Origin: an uncultured delta proteobacterium | Lineage (GTDB): Bacteria; Desulfobacterota; Syntrophia; Syntrophales; Smithellaceae | Direction: 5' to 3' | Length of the DNA: 64,000 nucleotides | Assembly: GCA_903907985.1 (NCBI GenBank) | Contig: CAIVQG010000051.1 | Coordinates: forward strand, 75,271-139,270 | Shown here: positions 20,200 to 30,373 of the stretch, piece by piece | How the letters are laid out: each line of letters begins with the position of its first letter | Position numbering within the stretch: position 1 is the stretch's first letter | Notes under the pieces: generated by a model | Database searches by the model: none | Seen by the model: only the letters and a program-made list of their open reading frames with translations | What the model was told of the DNA's origin: nothing | Program-made: the position numbers and the translations under genes

Positions 20200-22971
20200 T
20201 TATTTTTTCTCCGAAAAAGCTTTAGGCTCTTCTTTGGTAAGCCAGGGTTTGATATTGACATTATCACCCCAAATCATGTTTTGATCCGGGGGAGTAGTTC
20301 CCCACCAGTTGTTGCGGGCATCGATATAAATTGTAGAAAAGCTCTGGATCGCCACTGTATTGCCGAGAAAATTATTGAAATTAATTTTGGGATTGGCCAT
20401 GCCTACACATTTAATAGCGCCTTCGCCGTGGTTTTCGGCAAAGGTATTATAGAACAAAACCGGATTGGCGTCATTACGGCAAAATACTGCATTTTGCGAC
20501 GAATAAATTATCTGACAGTAAGAAATTTCCGGCGCTCCCGCATAAATATCAAAGGCCGTAGTGGCATACTTGATAATGCAATAAGCAAAAGAGCTATTCA
20601 CCTTGGATTGCTTGGATAAACGCACGGCATTGTTATAAAAGCCCGGTGTCGGCGAAGAAGCGGCGGCCGTAAACGTTATTGGATTTTCTTTTGTGCCACG
20701 GGCAATAATGCCGCCGTCTTCCGCAATGAGCGATGTTTTTTGTTCAAATTCAATAACAACCCCAGGCTCAATGTAAAGCGTCGCCCCGCCGTCAATAACC
20801 ACATCTTTAGTTACCCGATAAGGGCTGTTGGACAAGATCAAGTAGGAATCGGTCTTGATTCCACCACTCAACTGTTTGCCCAGTGCGGCAATGGCCAGAG
20901 ATTTTCCCTGCGGGTAAGCACTATCCAGCACGGTGGCAATATCCACCCTTCCCTGAATACCAGCTAATATTTCCAGAAACTTGGAACTCCCCCACCAGTT
21001 GTCCTGCGCTTTAACTGATGCGCCGGCCATATTGCCCACAATATTATAAGGTTTATTATCGACTATGTTGTTAAGGCTGATATTTATTCCGGCACCCTTT
21101 ACCACGATACCGTTATTGTTATTTCTTGCTATTATATTGCGCACAAACTCCGGGGCCGCAGATTGAACCAGCAAGCCGGTATTTTCATTATCCAGAATAG
21201 AGTTTTCTTTAATCACCGGCACAGCTCCATCACTGACAGAAAGAGACACTCCCTTGTTCTTATAAATGGAATTCTTGGTAATTTCCGGTTTGGAAAATGC
21301 CCCCTGAATTTTTAAAACTTCATTATTTTGTGTAAACTCGGACATTTCTATTCTGGGCGAAGACGCCTGACAATTGATCGCGATCCTCGCATTTTTAATC
21401 CGCACAAATTTAATGACGTTTTCTTTATCTTTAACACTGGCGAAAACGACGCCCGGCCATAATTGGCCTTCGCCTGCCGAATCGAAATTAATGATATGAT
21501 CGTTATCTCCCTGAGCATTGATCCTTCCCTCAATAATCAGCGCACCTACCCTGGATTTAATTTCTGTTCCGGGCTCAATAGTCAACAGCGCTTTGTCTTT
21601 AACAATGACGTCTTTTTCCAGAATATAGGGGCTGGCACCGGAATACCAGGTCGTATCGGCTTCAATTACTCCGGAAACAGCAGTTGGCCCGGGCGCTACC
21701 GGCATACCTATTACCTGTGCCATTTTGCTTTCATTGCCGGCAACATCATAAGCGGAAACCCGGTAATAATACTTCTGTGAATTTACCAGAGCGGGTCCGG
21801 CATCACGATATTCGGTAACTTCCGTTTTAGCAATTTCCACATAACCGCTGAGCGGCGTATTGGAACGATAAACTTTATAACCGGCAAGATATGTAGCAGA
21901 AGATTTTTCCCAGTTTAATAAAACCAGGGCATTGCGTCCCACACCGGTCAGATTATTGGGCTGAGGCGGAGGAGTTGTCAGCAGAGTCACCGAACTGATG
22001 GCATCGACCCATTGTGCGGTATTGCCGACATCATCCCTGAGATAACCGGTAATAATCGCCTTATCGATGTTGTCACCAGGCACTACTTTATAAACGCCGT
22101 AATAGCCGCCCGGTTCGACTTCCTGCATCTCGATATTTTTCTTATAATCGCCTATATCAAAGTATGCCTGCATTTTAGGCGTACCTTGAATGACCACTTT
22201 GATTTCATCTCCGGCCTTTTTCGGCAGACCTTTAGAATCCTGAGTGAGAAGAGTTATAGTCGGCGGCCGAAGCATATCGGCAATATGCGGCACCGGAATT
22301 GTTTTGACCATTTCACGGAAAAGATCATCATTGGCACGCAGCAACTGAATATCACGCACATTCATTGATGTGGCAATGATCGTGGCAATGATACCTATCG
22401 GGTTCGCGGATATGCCGCCTTCATGCTTGCGGACAATGTGTTTGCCGCTCCAGAGGAAGTTGCCGGTTTTCGTATCGTACATCTTGACTTCCGCACCGAC
22501 GGAAACCTGAGAATACATGACCGCAAATAATTTATCAAAATTAGAAACTTCACCAAAAACAACGGCATCAACGCCGAGAAGCTTTCCCAATTCCTGCGGC
22601 GGCATTTTACTAATGGCTTCTGGATCGGTCAGTCCGGCCTTCCTCAATGTATTGTCAACGCGGTAGAGTTCCATATCCTTGAACGGAAGAGAACTGAAAT
22701 GGTTGTAAAACCCGCGCCGCACTGTATCAAAGCCTTCTTTGCTTTTGGATAAGTCCACAAAAGGCATAACGGCAACTGATTTAGGAACATGATCTTTCAT
22801 ATAAGGATCAATTTTATAATCTCCTTCATACAAAGATCTTATTTCGGGCGTTATAATAGTACCTTGCGTGGCCACAAGACAGCTCTGCAATGAAATGAAG
22901 ACTGGCAGGAGAAACAAAATGGTTAATAATCTAAAATACTTCTTCATAGAAGGTCTCCCTTTCTTAACCAA
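20200..22971 (-). CDS. GNA1162/DUF799-like lipoprotein with FN3 and right-handed beta-helix domains
   Basis: Lipobox ISLQSC; VAVMPFVDLSKSKEGFDTVRRGFYNHFSSLPFKDMELYRVD...VDAVVFGEVS; FN3 LNWEKSSATYLAGYKVYRS..; two NNWWG/DNWWG beta-helix motifs. Confidence 0.7.
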   Translation of the reverse strand: MVKKGRPSMKKYFRLLTILFLLPVFISLQSCLVATQGTIITPEIRSLYEGDYKIDPYMKDHVPKSVAVMPFVDLSKSKEGFDTVRRGFYNHFSSLPFKDMELYRVDNTLRKAGLTDPEAISKMPPQELGKLLGVDAVVFGEVSNFDKLFAVMYSQVSVGAEVKMYDTKTGNFLWSGKHIVRKHEGGISANPIGIIATIIATSMNVRDIQLLRANDDLFREMVKTIPVPHIADMLRPPTITLLTQDSKGLPKKAGDEIKVVIQGTPKMQAYFDIGDYKKNIEMQEVEPGGYYGVYKVVPGDNIDKAIITGYLRDDVGNTAQWVDAISSVTLLTTPPPQPNNLTGVGRNALVLLNWEKSSATYLAGYKVYRSNTPLSGYVEIAKTEVTEYRDAGPALVNSQKYYYRVSAYDVAGNESKMAQVIGMPVAPGPTAVSGVIEADTTWYSGASPYILEKDVIVKDKALLTIEPGTEIKSRVGALIIEGRINAQGDNDHIINFDSAGEGQLWPGVVFASVKDKENVIKFVRIKNARIAINCQASSPRIEMSEFTQNNEVLKIQGAFSKPEITKNSIYKNKGVSLSVSDGAVPVIKENSILDNENTGLLVQSAAPEFVRNIIARNNNNGIVVKGAGINISLNNIVDNKPYNIVGNMAGASVKAQDNWWGSSKFLEILAGIQGRVDIATVLDSAYPQGKSLAIAALGKQLSGGIKTDSYLILSNSPYRVTKDVVIDGGATLYIEPGVVIEFEQKTSLIAEDGGIIARGTKENPITFTAAASSPTPGFYNNAVRLSKQSKVNSSFAYCIIKYATTAFDIYAGAPEISYCQIIYSSQNAVFCRNDANPVLFYNTFAENHGEGAIKCVGMANPKINFNNFLGNTVAIQSFSTIYIDARNNWWGTTPPDQNMIWGDNVNIKPWLTKEEPKAFSEKK

Positions 22972-22984
22972 AAAAGAGCGCTGT

Positions 22985-25234
22985 TTATTTTGCTGAGATG
23001 TTCACTTCTGTACCGGGTTCGCTTTCCAGGCCGTCGCGATCAACCGCAGTAACTGCATATACTTTGCTTTTTCCTTTAACAACAGCACTGTCTGTATAGC
23101 TTGTTGACTTTACTTCCGCTAATTTCTCCAGGCTGAAGAAACGTTTTTCATAAACTACGTATTGAGCAATATCCGCTTCCTTATTGGCATTCCAGGTAAT
23201 TTCCACCTTTCCTGCTTCATATCGTCCATTCAATCCTTCCGGCGATTTCGGTCTGGGCTTGGTACTTACAGCAATAATCTCGGAATTATCACTCACCAAT
23301 CCGTCTTTATCTTCTGCCTGAATTTTATAACGATAGACAACTCCGTCTTTCAGGCTTTTATCTATGTAAGAAGCTTTATCAACTTTGGCTATTTTAGAAA
23401 AATCATCTTTTTCGCCAACACTCCGGTAAATATAATAACCGGTAATATCTTTTTCCGGATTGACCTGCCATTCCAGCGGCACTTCTTTAACTTTCAGCGC
23501 CGCACCCCTCATGCCCGAAGGCTTTTGCGGCCTGGGTTTGGTTGTCCCTGAAGCCAGAGTTGGTAAGCTTTCTGCCGCCACTTTATTATAAGCGGTTAAT
23601 TTATAGTAATAAGCTTTATTATCTGCCAGAGAGTCAAAACCGCGGGCATCATCGAGGTAATTGTTGTTTTCCCGCCCGCTTATTTTCTTGAGCAAATTAT
23701 AATGGGCGTCTTTTTCCGGTGCCCAGTAAATGTTATACCCCTCAATCTCTTCTAACTTTGCCGCTGTCCAGGTAAGCTCGACTTTTTTCACAAGACCACT
23801 GCGGGCTGTAAAGTTTCCCATTTTCGGCGGAACATCTCTCGTTGTTGCCTGGGCTACCGGTGAAGGACTTGTCTCAATTCCCAAATCGTCTTCTGCCGTT
23901 ACATAATAGAAATAATTTGTTTTGTCACCCAAACCTTCCATATCTGAATATTGAAAATTGTCTTTGAGTTCCGCAGCACTTATTTTTTTAATTTTAGCAA
24001 AATTGTCGTCTGCTTTAAGGCCGCGATATATATTATAGGCAGCAATAAAGGGAGACTGAACACCAGCCCAGGTCACCTTGACTTCACGAATTAAATTACT
24101 CTGAGTATTGACGGAAACAACTTTCGCCAGAGCAGTTCCCTTCAAAGGATGACTTAATTCACTTTCAATATCTTTTTCATTGAAGGCAGCCAAACGATAA
24201 AAATATATGCTGCCATCAGGAAGTGCTTTATCGCGATAAAATATTTTCCCGTCAGAACTGTCGGCGGCAATATTATCCGCTGATATTTTAGTTATCTCCT
24301 GATAAGGACCATCTTCAGACTTAGCTCGGTAAATTTTATAACCGGACAGTTTGGCCGTATCCTCGCTTTTTAATGGATTAGCTACCCAAACAATTAAAAT
24401 ACTTTTGGCCCGCCCTTCCGTCTTTAAAATTATCGGCGGATTGGGTGCAAAATCAGTACTGCCGGAGAGGACTGGCGTAAAATCACTTACCCGGCCCGCT
24501 TTGTCATATGCCCTTGCCTTATAAAAATAGGTACTTCCATTTTCAACATTTGAGTCACCGTATTCGAGTTTGTCTGTCTGCCCGATCATGGCAAAAGGAC
24601 CGGCTGAATTCAGCGCGCGATAGACTTCATAGCCGGCACCGGCAAATCCAGGTGTTTCCTGCCAGCGCAATATAATTTTTTTATTGCCGGGTATTTTTTG
24701 GAAATTTGCGGGATAAACAGCTGCCGCCTTGTCACCTGATCCTGATGTTCTGAAATCAGCAGGACTATTTTTCTTTAATGCCGCTGATATTAAAGAACCT
24801 AATCTGACAATTTCCGCTGATAATGCCGCTTCGCCAAACGCCCTTACTCGTTCGCTATAAACTTCTTTCTTTTTATCGATCTGAATTAAACTACATTGAA
24901 CATAAATAGCTGAACCCCGTTTATCCACCGAACCAACAATAATAAAATCAAGTCCCAACTGTGTTCCTATGTTAACAACATTGTCGAGTTGATCGTTCTG
25001 CTGTAAATCATTGAAGTTCAAGAAAGCTTCCAGATCTTTACGGTCAAGCAAAAAAACGGATGAATCATTTTTTAAAACATTGGTCAGCGAATTGGTGACA
25101 GTGGTGCCCAATCCGGAAGCTTCCAGATTTGCAGTCGCAAAATTGAAAATAGATATTTTACCGGCATTTGCTTTTCCAACGCTGATAAAAATTATCAGCG
25201 GCAAAACAAGCGCAATAAAGATTTTTTTGGGCAT
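22985..25234 (-). CDS. FlgO/CsgG-like N-domain followed by six FN3-type repeats
   Basis: KISIFNFATANLEASGLGTTVTNSLTNVLKNDSSVFLLDRKDLEAFL..GLDFIIVGSVDKRGSAIYV; six repeats ending YYYKLTAYNK/YRYKIQAEDKDGLVS-type strands. Confidence 0.7.
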   Translation of the reverse strand: MPKKIFIALVLPLIIFISVGKANAGKISIFNFATANLEASGLGTTVTNSLTNVLKNDSSVFLLDRKDLEAFLNFNDLQQNDQLDNVVNIGTQLGLDFIIVGSVDKRGSAIYVQCSLIQIDKKKEVYSERVRAFGEAALSAEIVRLGSLISAALKKNSPADFRTSGSGDKAAAVYPANFQKIPGNKKIILRWQETPGFAGAGYEVYRALNSAGPFAMIGQTDKLEYGDSNVENGSTYFYKARAYDKAGRVSDFTPVLSGSTDFAPNPPIILKTEGRAKSILIVWVANPLKSEDTAKLSGYKIYRAKSEDGPYQEITKISADNIAADSSDGKIFYRDKALPDGSIYFYRLAAFNEKDIESELSHPLKGTALAKVVSVNTQSNLIREVKVTWAGVQSPFIAAYNIYRGLKADDNFAKIKKISAAELKDNFQYSDMEGLGDKTNYFYYVTAEDDLGIETSPSPVAQATTRDVPPKMGNFTARSGLVKKVELTWTAAKLEEIEGYNIYWAPEKDAHYNLLKKISGRENNNYLDDARGFDSLADNKAYYYKLTAYNKVAAESLPTLASGTTKPRPQKPSGMRGAALKVKEVPLEWQVNPEKDITGYYIYRSVGEKDDFSKIAKVDKASYIDKSLKDGVVYRYKIQAEDKDGLVSDNSEIIAVSTKPRPKSPEGLNGRYEAGKVEITWNANKEADIAQYVVYEKRFFSLEKLAEVKSTSYTDSAVVKGKSKVYAVTAVDRDGLESEPGTEVNISAK

Positions 25235-25280
25235 TTGCCGTCTCCAATCAAATCCGTCAATATTTTTTCCGCAAACCTAT

Positions 25281-27284
25281 TTATTTATCAGCAACCAGTT
25301 TATCTATTACTTCCAAAGATTTCTGGGATATTGGTGTAGAGATCCCTTTTAGCTTCTCGTCAAAAACAGCATCTGTATATTTTTCTATAGCCATATCCAG
25401 ATTGCGGCGTTTCTGCTGGGATTGTGCCTGGTTATAATATTCGACTTCCAAGCTCTGAAAATGTTTAAGAATTCCGCTGCCCATCTCCGAAACCTTTTGA
25501 TTAGTAATTTCATCAAGCACTTCGGCTTCCGAAGGTAATTCTAGAGACTTTTGAACAATCCCGGCAATGGGGACTCCGTCCTGATATTTATCTTCTTTAA
25601 TTAATTTGCCGGAAACAGTACTGGCGAAAATATTTTCGCCCGTTTGAGTATCTACTAGTTTAAATGATATTTCTAAGAGTGCACTTATTTTCGCAACACC
25701 TTGTCTATAAGAAAGGAGCTGGTAGTTAGGCTTCTTAATTGTCCGCGGTGGAGCATTTTTCATATCTTCTGCAGACGGCTTCGGATTTACTATGCGCCAA
25801 TCAGACCAGTCAGGATTAGGTATATCGTCTTCATTCACCAGCACTTTGACTTGGTTTTGACTGGGAGAATCTGTAAATTTCGTTGAAAAATGCAATACGT
25901 CACCCATAATAAAAGTATCAATACCGCGCATCTTACCGACGCTTTGGGCTGTTTTAATATCGACCAGACCGGTCTGACTGAGTTGCATTTCCTTTAAAAT
26001 TGACTGTAAATTTTCGCGCTCGATAATACGCAAATCAGCACTGGCATTTTTATGTAGAAAGGCAATCAGCTTGTTGGCGGCAATTTTACCGGCATCTTTC
26101 TCCGCACTTGGGGAACTAAAATCAAACACAGCAATTGATTTTCGAATTCTTTTATTAATGGAATCTTTAACATCGATCATTTTTTGGAATAGTTCAGGAT
26201 AGTTGGGGTTTACTGCCTCAATTTTTTGCATCCAGACCAAAGCATTACCCCACAATTCTTTCTCTGATGATTTTTCGGCCCTTTTCATGAGGGCGTCAGA
26301 AGCAACGGTTAGATGTTCCTTGTAAAGAGGATCACTCTGCAGTGAAGGCACATATTTACGCGCTATTTCCAGTTTTTTCATTGCTGCATAAAGCTTTCCC
26401 TGTCTTACTAGCTTCACGGATTCATCAAAATAAACCTGGCTTGCTTTTGCTTTGATTGTATCGAGCCGACCTGCCAAAGCAGGATCAACTGAAGGATAGT
26501 CCATTGCTTTTTCATAAAGGATTATTGCCCGTTCCCAATTTTTCGCCGCTTCCGCCTTGCCCCCGGCAACCATGTAATAGCTTAAATTATCTCTTTGCTT
26601 GGCATCTTCATATCTTTTGGCAATATCAAGATAGCTCGGATTAATATCCATTGCCATTTTGAAAGCTTCGGCAGCCATTTTCCATTCTTCCTGTTTGCCA
26701 AGATCATTAGCCTGCTGATAAAGAACCTTTACACCTTCCTGCCGGCTGCGCGCCAGCCTGTTGCCGGTATCTTCATAATTGGGGAAAATGTTGTTGACTT
26801 TACTCAACTTTGCCATCGCCGCAGTCCAATCTTCTTTTTGCATATCCATTTCGGCCTGCTGATATAAACTTTTCAAGGAAGCCTTTAGATCACTTACCTT
26901 CACGGTTAAATCATTGCGTAGTGCTTTTATATCGGAACTTCCCGGATCCATAGCTGCCATGGCATCAACATCTCTGGAAACCTTTTCCAGTACAAGAAGG
27001 TTTTGTCCTGCAGAAGCAAGGGCTTGTCTGGCTTTAGTTAAGCGAGCCTTTGCCGCATCCTGTTTGGCACGGGTAAGTGCATCTTTAAATTCCTGATTTT
27101 CCGGTTCGTCCTTTACAGCTTTTTCAAAATAAGCAATCGCTTCTTCCCAACGGTTATCTTTGACGAATTCCTGCCCCTGTTTATAACTTTCATTGACGGC
27201 ACCGCAGGCGGCCAGAAAAATGATTATTATTCCAATAGCAATTACTCTGTAAATTTTTTTCGATTTCATACTATCCTCCAACAT
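25281..27284 (-). CDS. TPR + CsgG-family lipoprotein
   Basis: Lipobox FLAACGAV; TPR-like repeats; KSIAVFDFSSPSAEKDAGKIAANKLIAFLHKNASADLRIIERENLQSILKEMQLSQTGLVD...GIDTFIMGDV. Confidence 0.8.
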   Translation of the reverse strand: MLEDSMKSKKIYRVIAIGIIIIFLAACGAVNESYKQGQEFVKDNRWEEAIAYFEKAVKDEPENQEFKDALTRAKQDAAKARLTKARQALASAGQNLLVLEKVSRDVDAMAAMDPGSSDIKALRNDLTVKVSDLKASLKSLYQQAEMDMQKEDWTAAMAKLSKVNNIFPNYEDTGNRLARSRQEGVKVLYQQANDLGKQEEWKMAAEAFKMAMDINPSYLDIAKRYEDAKQRDNLSYYMVAGGKAEAAKNWERAIILYEKAMDYPSVDPALAGRLDTIKAKASQVYFDESVKLVRQGKLYAAMKKLEIARKYVPSLQSDPLYKEHLTVASDALMKRAEKSSEKELWGNALVWMQKIEAVNPNYPELFQKMIDVKDSINKRIRKSIAVFDFSSPSAEKDAGKIAANKLIAFLHKNASADLRIIERENLQSILKEMQLSQTGLVDIKTAQSVGKMRGIDTFIMGDVLHFSTKFTDSPSQNQVKVLVNEDDIPNPDWSDWRIVNPKPSAEDMKNAPPRTIKKPNYQLLSYRQGVAKISALLEISFKLVDTQTGENIFASTVSGKLIKEDKYQDGVPIAGIVQKSLELPSEAEVLDEITNQKVSEMGSGILKHFQSLEVEYYNQAQSQQKRRNLDMAIEKYTDAVFDEKLKGISTPISQKSLEVIDKLVADK

Positions 27285-27308
27285 AAGTTATTCTAAAATA
27301 TAACTCTT

Positions 27309-28421
27309 TTAAGGCTCAAGAACTGCCTCCACTCTGTTTGGACTTATTTCTAATACTTTCATCTTTTTCTTTTTTACAGTTATCTGCGCAACGTCATGCG
27401 CTACGGCATCCGCATCACCTTCAATTTCCAAATCCAATTCTACCTTCCCCCGTGAAAAATAACGCTGATTAGCTCCCTTATATCCTTTAACTTCTTCGGC
27501 CAGCAAGGCTTTGAATTCCTGGAGATCGGAATAAGTATTTAAACCACTTACCACTAATTTTATTGTAGCGGTATTGGCTAATTCCGCAGACCAATTTTCC
27601 AGAACATTATCAACTAAGTTACGAGCAAGTTTAGTGGCCACTTCATCAGTTAAAGCTTTAAAATCGCCTTTCATTCCGGGAGCTGCTTTCTGTTCAGATC
27701 CAGTAGTAATTATATCACCGGTATCGCCATTTATAACCTTGCCCGAAATTGCAACCTTGTTATTATTAAGTTCCACACTATCAATTTTAGAGGAATTACT
27801 GACTGCCTCAACAGTACCGACAATAACAATTTCCGCCCCGTAACGATGGGCAATACTGGAAATTGTCTTTTTCTCCGCAATATCCTGTAACTTTTCATAA
27901 TCCTTATTTTTCTTTATTGTCCGGGCATCAACTAATTTAAAACCCTGGGCAATAAAATATTTGGTCATCGCTGATTCCGCCAGAGCGTCTTTGACTGCCT
28001 GCTCAGGAAAGACCAACATTACTCTCGGTTTGGATTTGCGTGCCATAATCAAGTTAATTGCCGTCATTTTATCTCGCAATCTTCCCTGGCTTATTTCCGC
28101 TTCGATTTCCACCTCATAATTATCACCGGTTCTTTTTTCGGAAATTATTTTGTAAGAGGTAATGTAACCTTTAGATTCGGAAAGAATACGGTCCATTTTC
28201 ACTTGAAAATTTTCGACGCTGGTGGCACTGGTAATCATGACTCCGACAGCTTTTTCTACCGCATTACGCTGGGCTTCGTCGAGTGCTTTGCTCCGCGCAA
28301 TATCAACAAAATTTTTCGCAATGGTGGCCATGCCTGTGGCTCGGACTTTGTGTTGGGCATAAACCGGTGTAATAGACATAGCAAGAAAAACTAGGGCGAG
28401 GAGAATAACTGCTTTCTTCAT
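27309..28421 (-). CDS. FlgT N-terminal/LPP20-like envelope protein
   Basis: Signal peptide; VRATGMATIAKNFVDIARSKALDEAQRNAVEKAVGVMITSATSVENFQVKMDRILSESKGYITSYKIISEKRTGDNYEVEIEAEI. Confidence 0.7.
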   Translation of the reverse strand: MKKAVILLALVFLAMSITPVYAQHKVRATGMATIAKNFVDIARSKALDEAQRNAVEKAVGVMITSATSVENFQVKMDRILSESKGYITSYKIISEKRTGDNYEVEIEAEISQGRLRDKMTAINLIMARKSKPRVMLVFPEQAVKDALAESAMTKYFIAQGFKLVDARTIKKNKDYEKLQDIAEKKTISSIAHRYGAEIVIVGTVEAVSNSSKIDSVELNNNKVAISGKVINGDTGDIITTGSEQKAAPGMKGDFKALTDEVATKLARNLVDNVLENWSAELANTATIKLVVSGLNTYSDLQEFKALLAEEVKGYKGANQRYFSRGKVELDLEIEGDADAVAHDVAQITVKKKKMKVLEISPNRVEAVLEP

Positions 28422-28581
28422 AAAAACACCTGTTGAACCGTATTTTTTATTCTTAAATAATGCAGCAGAGAAATTGATGCCGACGAGACTCGACTATAAA
28501 TCTGGCCGGTAAAAAAATATACTTAAATTGCCCTACAGTGTCAAGGTGAAATAAATCAATTGTATCGGTAATTATATATTG

Positions 28582-28941
28582 TTACACACCACCCCTATAG
28601 ACACAACCCGACTCCAGGCTTTCCTGAACGACTATTTTACTTAATTGCGGAAGGGCCGGTTGTAAATGCTGCCAGAGCCATTTGGCCAAATTTTCCGATG
28701 TGGGATTTTCAAGACCTTCAATATCATTCAAATATTTATGATCGAGTTGGTCATGCAGCGGTTGAAAAGCTTTCGCAATGTCCGCAAAATCGATGACCCA
28801 ACCCAGATTGGGATCAACCGGACCGCTGATATGAATTGCGATACGGAAAGAATGGCCGTGCAGATGGGCACACTTATGCCCCGGTGGCACATTAGGCAGG
28901 CGATGTGCGGCATCGATGTGAAACACTTTGAAAATTTCCAT
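28582..28941 (-). CDS. queD: 6-carboxy-5,6,7,8-tetrahydropterin synthase
   Basis: FHIDAAHRLPNVPPGHKCAHLHGHSFRI, LDHKYLNDI, NPTSENLAKWLW. Confidence 0.93.
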   Translation of the reverse strand: MEIFKVFHIDAAHRLPNVPPGHKCAHLHGHSFRIAIHISGPVDPNLGWVIDFADIAKAFQPLHDQLDHKYLNDIEGLENPTSENLAKWLWQHLQPALPQLSKIVVQESLESGCVYRGGV

Positions 28942-28951
28942 GAGATACTCC

Positions 28952-29593
28952 CTACTTTATTTCTAATATTTTATGCATCTGCAAACTCAGCCGCCAATGT
29001 GGATGAGCAAGCACATAATCTACCGCCAGTTTTGTATTTCTTGAAAGATCAGTTCCATCTTGCGGTTGTAAAAAAAAATATTGAAAATCCAAAAGGGTAA
29101 ACTTTTCGGGATCAGCTCCTTTTTGGGGGAAAACAAACTTTAATTCCTGCCCGGATCGTACAACCATTTCGACTCCGGCTTTGGGACTGACACAAAGCCA
29201 GTCAATTCCTTCCGAGGGCAAAATAGTGCCATTGGTCTCGACAGCCACCTCAAACCCTTCCCGATGAAAGGCTGTTATTAATTCAGAATTGAGCTGTAAA
29301 AGTGGTTCACCGCCAGTGCAAACAACAAAAGGCCGGGTTGATCTGCTTTTTACCGCAGGCCATAACTTGGCAACTCTGCTGGCCAGTTCTCCGGCAGTCG
29401 CAAATTTCCCGCCTTGAGGCCCATCCGTCCCAACAAAGTCCGTATCACAAAATTTGCAGGCAGCATCATGGCGATCCGCCTCCTTACCCGACCATAAATT
29501 GCATCCGGCAAAGCGGCAGAAGACCGCCGGCCTCCCGGCATGAAAACCTTCCCCCTGCAATGAATAAAATATTTCCTTAACTAAATAACTCAA
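28952..29593 (-). CDS. queE: 7-carboxy-7-deazaguanine synthase
   Basis: EIFYSLQGEGFHAGRPAVFCRFAGCNLWSG...CKFCDTDF; VCTGGEPLLQL. Confidence 0.93.
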   Translation of the reverse strand: MSYLVKEIFYSLQGEGFHAGRPAVFCRFAGCNLWSGKEADRHDAACKFCDTDFVGTDGPQGGKFATAGELASRVAKLWPAVKSRSTRPFVVCTGGEPLLQLNSELITAFHREGFEVAVETNGTILPSEGIDWLCVSPKAGVEMVVRSGQELKFVFPQKGADPEKFTLLDFQYFFLQPQDGTDLSRNTKLAVDYVLAHPHWRLSLQMHKILEIK

Positions 29594-29605
29594 AGCAAAC
29601 TCCGC

Positions 29606-30307
29606 TTATGGTTGAATTTTATAGACGGTAGGATCAGGAATTCCTGCCTCTTCAAATCCTTTTTGCCGCAACAGACAGGAATCACATTTCCCGCAGGCTT
29701 CTCCTGTTTGAGCCGGATCATAACAACTGTGCGTCAGGCGAAAATCCACGCCCAGCTTCAAACCCTGAGAAATAATTTGCGCCTTGGTAAAATCAATTAA
29801 CGGTGTATGAATCTTTATTTTTTGTCTGCCTTCCACCGCAGCTTTCGTCGCCAGATTAGCCATTCGTTCATAAGCTGCAATATATTCGGGACGGCAATCG
29901 GGATAACCGCTGTAGTCCAGAGCATTCACACCAATGAAGATGTCGTTGGATTCCAGCACCTCCGCCCAGGCCAGGGCCAAGGAAAGAAATATTGTATTGC
30001 GCGCCGGAACGTAAGTAACGGGAATATCCTTGTCCATATCTGCAATACTCCTGCTCTTGGGAACAGCAATATCATCCGTCAGAGCAGAATGTCCGAAAAG
30101 GCGAAGATCAATATCGAGTGTTATATGTTGAACAACTCCACAGTGGCTAGCTATCCGCCCGGCGGCCTGCAATTCGATCTTGTGCCGCTGCCCATAGCAA
30201 AAACTCAGGGCATAGATATCAAAACCCATTTTCCCGGCAAGATAAAGGGTCGTGGCGGAATCTATTCCTCCACTTAGCAAAACAACCGCTTTTCTTTTAT
30301 TATTCAT
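29606..30307 (-). CDS. queC: 7-cyano-7-deazaguanine synthase
   Basis: [69 protein letters not shown]. Confidence 0.96.
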   Translation of the reverse strand: MNNKRKAVVLLSGGIDSATTLYLAGKMGFDIYALSFCYGQRHKIELQAAGRIASHCGVVQHITLDIDLRLFGHSALTDDIAVPKSRSIADMDKDIPVTYVPARNTIFLSLALAWAEVLESNDIFIGVNALDYSGYPDCRPEYIAAYERMANLATKAAVEGRQKIKIHTPLIDFTKAQIISQGLKLGVDFRLTHSCYDPAQTGEACGKCDSCLLRQKGFEEAGIPDPTVYKIQP

Positions 30308-30373
30308 TTTGTATCCTCGACATTAAACGCCCCGCCATCCGACAAAAAGGCTAAGCCAGACGTGGGAGATATA

